From Coxiellaceae bacterium (lineage in GTDB: Bacteria > Pseudomonadota > Gammaproteobacteria > Coxiellales > Coxiellaceae): a stretch of DNA of 64,000 nucleotides. The translations under genes were made by a program, and so were the position numbers. How positions within the stretch are numbered: the first letter of the stretch is position 1; each line of letters begins with the position of its first letter. Below the pieces are notes generated by a model. That model had not been told where the DNA came from. It ran no database searches and worked only from the letters and a program-made list of their open reading frames with translations. This document shows, in pieces, positions 61,801 to 64,000 of the stretch. The stretch spans positions 323,600 through 387,599 of the forward strand of contig JARGNX010000001.1 in assembly GCA_029210045.1 (NCBI GenBank), given 5' to 3'.

Positions 61801-64000
61801 CCATCTTTACGAGCAGCACCAAGCATTCCGGTGAGTTTTGTGCAATGTCGAACCATATGAACTTTGAGCTCCTTGATGTGTATTCGGCGCATTGAATAAA
61901 TTTTTCTTGGAGTGAGGTATATGTGTTAAATAATTTGATGATCTCAGCGAGTGCATTAGGGGATTTTAAGGAGATATAATGCCATAGTTGGTACTTACCA
62001 TTAATTATGTTGCTAATACATTTGATAAGATTATCGGCTAAAGCTTTATTAAATTTTAAACATTTTGCAACGTTTAAAAAGAATTGAGGTGATTTACTTG
62101 CTAAAGCTATAAAAAAAATTTGAAATGGCTTTTGTGCGGATTTTTTGTTAAATAGCCTATCTAAAGTATCAGGGCTTGATTGGTATTTTTTAGTGAGCGC
62201 TATGATGTATTCCGATATAATTTTTGCATGATGGATGCTTAATACCCCAAATATCGACATTCCTTTGCTGTCGAATGATTCAAATAATATAGAGAGAAAC
62301 TTCTCAGCTATTCTGGCATTGTCTACGGTGATTTCGGCTAATTGCTTTAATAGCTCTGGTTGTAGTCGTAATAGCCTAAAGAGGAACTGATCTTTGCTGC
62401 TTTTTCCTTTTCTTTGACGGTCGATGTGAAGTATTAATATTGTTTTAACTTCATCAGATTGTTTGGCTAAAAAGAGTATGTTGTCGGTTAGCGCTGGCTT
62501 AATTTCTCTTTGAGATACGGCGTATTCAATCAATGCTGATATAAAATAATTACTGATAAGCTCATTTTTTGCGGCGCCAGAAAAAATCGATGCTAGGTCA
62601 AAGCCGCCTGGCGCTTCGTTCTCTAATCGCTGATACAGCTTATAACATAGGTTGCTTGGAACATCTTTATGAATATTTCTAACTAAAGCATATATATGTT
62701 GTGTTGTGAATTTACTGAATTCACCTGGGTTCGTTGATAATAATCGTTCCACTACAGGGGTGGGGCATGTACTGTTGAAATTGAACGTAAATTTTTTGCT
62801 TTTTCTACTGGTTCCTTTTTTTGTTTTTTTTGTGACTGTCGCTTGAAGGACTAATTTGGGCACTTCACAGGCCTCTATTGTTTGAACAGGTGTTGTCCTT
62901 GTCGCATGTTTGTTATTGTATGGTGCAGGGGTGGATTTAGTTTCTTCTACGCCACCTAAATCATCATCTTCACTATCCGTAGAGGGGTGGTCAGTGGGTG
63001 TAACCACGTGATAATCGAAGTCAAATAATTGAGCCAAATATTCTGCATCTAATAAGCTTTCCCTGTCGTTGATTTTGATCAAGGCTAGCATTTGTGAATG
63101 GAAATTGTGTTTAATTTTTTGTGCCGCTTTGATTGATTCTTCGCTGCCTTGAGCAAATAGTAGATTCATTTGCGCTTGCCATTGTTCGGCTGTAGAAGCC
63201 TCCGTTGCATTAATGGTCTCGTTCTCGTTAACAATATCCTTGAGAATTAATTCCATTAATTTTTTTACTGCTGGTTTTTTTATGTTTGGCAGCATAAAAA
63301 TAACTTGCCTTTTGGCGCGGGTGATAGCTGTAAATAAATGGTGTAATTTAGGTGCTAATGAACGAACATCAGTGGTCAGCTCGCCACGTGTTTTCTTACC
63401 TTCGGTGTATAATGTAAAGAGTTGAGAGGCGAGTTCGTCAGATATAATATTCCATAAAATGATGGTTTCAAACTCTAAACCTTTGGCACCTTCGATGCTA
63501 AATACTTGTGATGCATTAAGCGATAAGCGAAGGGGTTCCACCTGATCTGGTGTTGTAATCACAGCAGTTGCTGCTGACTGGCAAAGATCTTTTAACTGAT
63601 CTGATTGGCTTGTTGTAACCGTGTATACGTTTCCTTGCACCTCAAGGCCACTTTCTGTTTTGTTATCAACGAGACTGGAGCCATGTGTGACTACGCGTTT
63701 AGCCAGTTCCAGTATGTTACTGGCCGCCTGTGCAATATTGATACCACACCGAAGAGTCTGCTCTAAGCGTAAAAAATGCGTTTGCTTGTCAGTAATTTTT
63801 AAAACACGCTGGGCGAATGTGGCTAAAATTTCTATATTGTTTGAAACATGATTCAGGTTTTGATTTTGGTCACCAGCAAAAGTCACCATGTCACTAGCTT
63901 GCATCAGTGTCCAGAGTTGGATGGGTGAGTAGTCTAATGCCTCATCGATAACAATGGTTTCACTTGTAGTTGTGATGTCAAATTGGCTGAATCGTAGGTC
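58865..64000 (-). CDS. giant UvrD-like helicase fused to helical repeats, N-terminus beyond window
   Basis: An open frame of 1711 residues from the window edge to the stop; numbering below starts at Met 63904. Just before that Met is a Walker B segment (TIVIDEALDYSPIQLWTLM), then TFAGDQNQN (8-16), helicase motif V (SIEGAKGLEFETIILWN, 136-152) and motif VI (FTAITRAKRQVIFM, 191-204), all of UvrD/SF1A type. After an acidic linker (about 305-330) and a Lys-rich patch (KKTKKGTSRKSKK) comes a long alpha-helical region with about 17 copies of a ~43-residue repeat starting 'LWHxxA'. The C-terminus is ankyrin-like in places. A UvrD-like domain joined to such repeats is not a standard bacterial repair protein; it recalls, in architecture only, animal TRANK1. 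Function unknown. Confidence 0.8.
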   Translation of the reverse strand, partial: DLRFSQFDITTTSETIVIDEALDYSPIQLWTLMQASDMVTFAGDQNQNLNHVSNNIEILATFAQRVLKITDKQTHFLRLEQTLRCGINIAQAASNILELAKRVVTHGSSLVDNKTESGLEVQGNVYTVTTSQSDQLKDLCQSAATAVITTPDQVEPLRLSLNASQVFSIEGAKGLEFETIILWNIISDELASQLFTLYTEGKKTRGELTTDVRSLAPKLHHLFTAITRAKRQVIFMLPNIKKPAVKKLMELILKDIVNENETINATEASTAEQWQAQMNLLFAQGSEESIKAAQKIKHNFHSQMLALIKINDRESLLDAEYLAQLFDFDYHVVTPTDHPSTDSEDDDLGGVEETKSTPAPYNNKHATRTTPVQTIEACEVPKLVLQATVTKKTKKGTSRKSKKFTFNFNSTCPTPVVERLLSTNPGEFSKFTTQHIYALVRNIHKDVPSNLCYKLYQRLENEAPGGFDLASIFSGAAKNELISNYFISALIEYAVSQREIKPALTDNILFLAKQSDEVKTILILHIDRQRKGKSSKDQFLFRLLRLQPELLKQLAEITVDNARIAEKFLSILFESFDSKGMSIFGVLSIHHAKIISEYIIALTKKYQSSPDTLDRLFNKKSAQKPFQIFFIALASKSPQFFLNVAKCLKFNKALADNLIKCISNIINGKYQLWHYISLKSPNALAEIIKLFNTYTSLQEKFIQCAEYTSRSSKFIWFDIAQNSPECLVLLVKMARSNTELGNALIKATRVKHDDQWSLWHNVARYAPEGFCAMVDFATENKEMMSSLLELVNTKNCDGFTVWHMLARHNADAFFKLIEHSRTNHRLRSKCIEAFSMYNNAKWSISHGLTMHSAKALSAMIDLAQEDAAIYRPFIDGLSTLTFQHESAWFRIPELAPNCLTKLISLSARDDRLRKQFIASLGIQSTADQSSDRSGRSAWTQIAQHTPACLTQLVKEAQYDDDLYQSLVTSVNKSLPNGYNLWHFAAINAPEAFAILIDMASKDKALLSQLLNTAMKKLGDGDTLWEIVATRQPLCFNTLLALTKTSKQLYQQMLSTLKATHTDRLNAWARILNCSSENFISLVELAESDERVMECLANTVNQKAPDENLWHLAYYKGDASIHALIRAAKNSKLLRKKLVDSISKPNLYGGNLWLNIAYSYPQLFTVLHELAIQYKPLYRALLIDIATPDNNNTTLWQVLVAIQPDLFAQLFQLIKINKHLYQQVLNILALPNIFGYSLLHAIIAHDSIIGLQTILQLAKTDSCLLNILVGTINQKVNTNSNGWHLAIAHSHKNFRALIMMAQGNEALCHQLVICANEPILGRPNLWYFALEKLDEENCNLLLQFAVSNKALQEKLVEAIQIKTGGKQNDLWLLLTKRYLDNYFIIADFFYDNENIKAILHERIERLSDSDADPKEQKRCLQWILHRHVEALCPTEYSNNHTILSHLFNVSTPYNESLASELIILSPKIYIKYFLLLVDKKPELFSSLINSISDKALHAIAEEDYALPKLIQLLHVSGKTVPETYLMFSHLLQIRRLDSRTCSEFILTHSIQSFSVLLDIAEQDQDACLSLIESLPANTLSLIASKPADMRRFACLIQEKPQTNTKLAQLLRHNDASGNSGLMYIVMGNGSLDIFSNILVQSRTSPQLREAVVNMLHQKNHNGISAFDLIMQKTDALHALPIPAQCRSAFFQQRNCHRDIAVPVVAIAPAVMN
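59790..61995 (-). repeat. ~17 tandem ~43-residue helical repeats (protein level)
   Basis: These are coding repeats inside the helicase-repeat giant. Each unit begins with an aromatic dipeptide such as LWHYIS, LWHNVA, VWHMLA, LWHFAA, LWEIVA, LWHLAY, LWLNIA, LWQVLV, LLHAII, GWHLAI or LWYFAL. It then has a Pro/Asp turn with F/L-x2-L-(I/V), a helix ending L-A-x3-x-x-L, and a Gly/Asn-rich end. Spacing is 42-44 residues, with one 50-residue unit. The DNA copies are diverged. The unit resembles ankyrin or TPR-like helix pairs but lacks the ankyrin TPLH signature. Confidence 0.7.

Noticed and set aside
31359-64000. Prophage, integrative element or insertion sequence
   Set aside because: No integrase, transposase, phage structural gene, terminal inverted repeats or duplicated tRNA end was found.
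1-64000. CRISPR array
   Set aside because: No regularly spaced identical direct repeats with unique spacers were seen; the repeats present are protein-coding solenoids or 12-bp operators.

Overview
The window looks like the chromosome of a gammaproteobacterium of moderate-to-low GC, most plausibly a host-associated member of the Legionellales (Legionella, Coxiella and Berkiella-like lineages). This rests on the gammaproteobacterial order recA-recX-alaS-lysC-csrA-tRNA-Ser-tRNA-Arg, on several very large orphan proteins with ankyrin-like or other helical repeats, and on a polybasic, nuclear-localisation-like N-terminus on one of them. The assignment is an inference; no rRNA or secretion-system gene is present to settle it.

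Region by region. (1) 1-14.5 kb is mostly housekeeping: an AddA/AddB-like recombination pair on the minus strand, an orphan membrane protein preceded by two inverted DnaA boxes, a QseBC-type two-component system, a 180-kDa-type NAD-glutamate dehydrogenase, and a dehalogenase-fold protein that has lost its nucleophile. (2) 14.5-25.2 kb is a block of mostly orphan genes with strong individual ribosome binding sites. It includes an ankyrin protein carrying a second, unrecognised ~47-residue repeat, and a 1019-residue protein whose C-terminus resembles the catalytic head of CCA-adding enzymes and poly(A) polymerases. (3) 25.3-31.4 kb is the conserved recA-to-csrA block and two tRNAs. (4) 31.6-44.1 kb is accessory: three type II toxin-antitoxin loci (one toxin killed by a nonsense codon), an operon of two TauE/SafE exporters with a phytochelatin-synthase-like protease and an APH-fold kinase, a type III polyketide synthase, an aromatic-ring FAD monooxygenase, AzlCD, and an AaeAB-like efflux pair. 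(5) 44.2-50.2 kb has Gmd-Rmd (GDP-D-rhamnose synthesis), a decayed SnoaL-like gene, an orphan protein with an internal duplication, and a LysR/MFS divergent pair. (6) 50.1-57.6 kb is a single dimodular NRPS, C*-A-T-C-A-T-R. Its first A domain reads as valine-specific, and the architecture matches pyrazinone synthetases of the AusA type. (7) 57.6-64 kb has another orphan and a giant protein, open at the window edge, that fuses a UvrD-like helicase core to about 17 copies of a ~43-residue helical repeat.

How the parts may work together. The conserved genes cover recombination, translation, lysine-family biosynthesis and post-transcriptional control by CsrA. The accessory genes suggest small-molecule production (NRPS, type III PKS and tailoring monooxygenase) with export (MFS, FUSC/HlyD). 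The repeat proteins look like factors that act on a eukaryotic host. Genes are packed tightly: four convergent pairs abut or overlap at their 3' ends, and TTG starts seem common. The most unusual items are the helicase-repeat fusion, the CCA/poly(A)-polymerase-like orphan, and the reductase-terminated NRPS.
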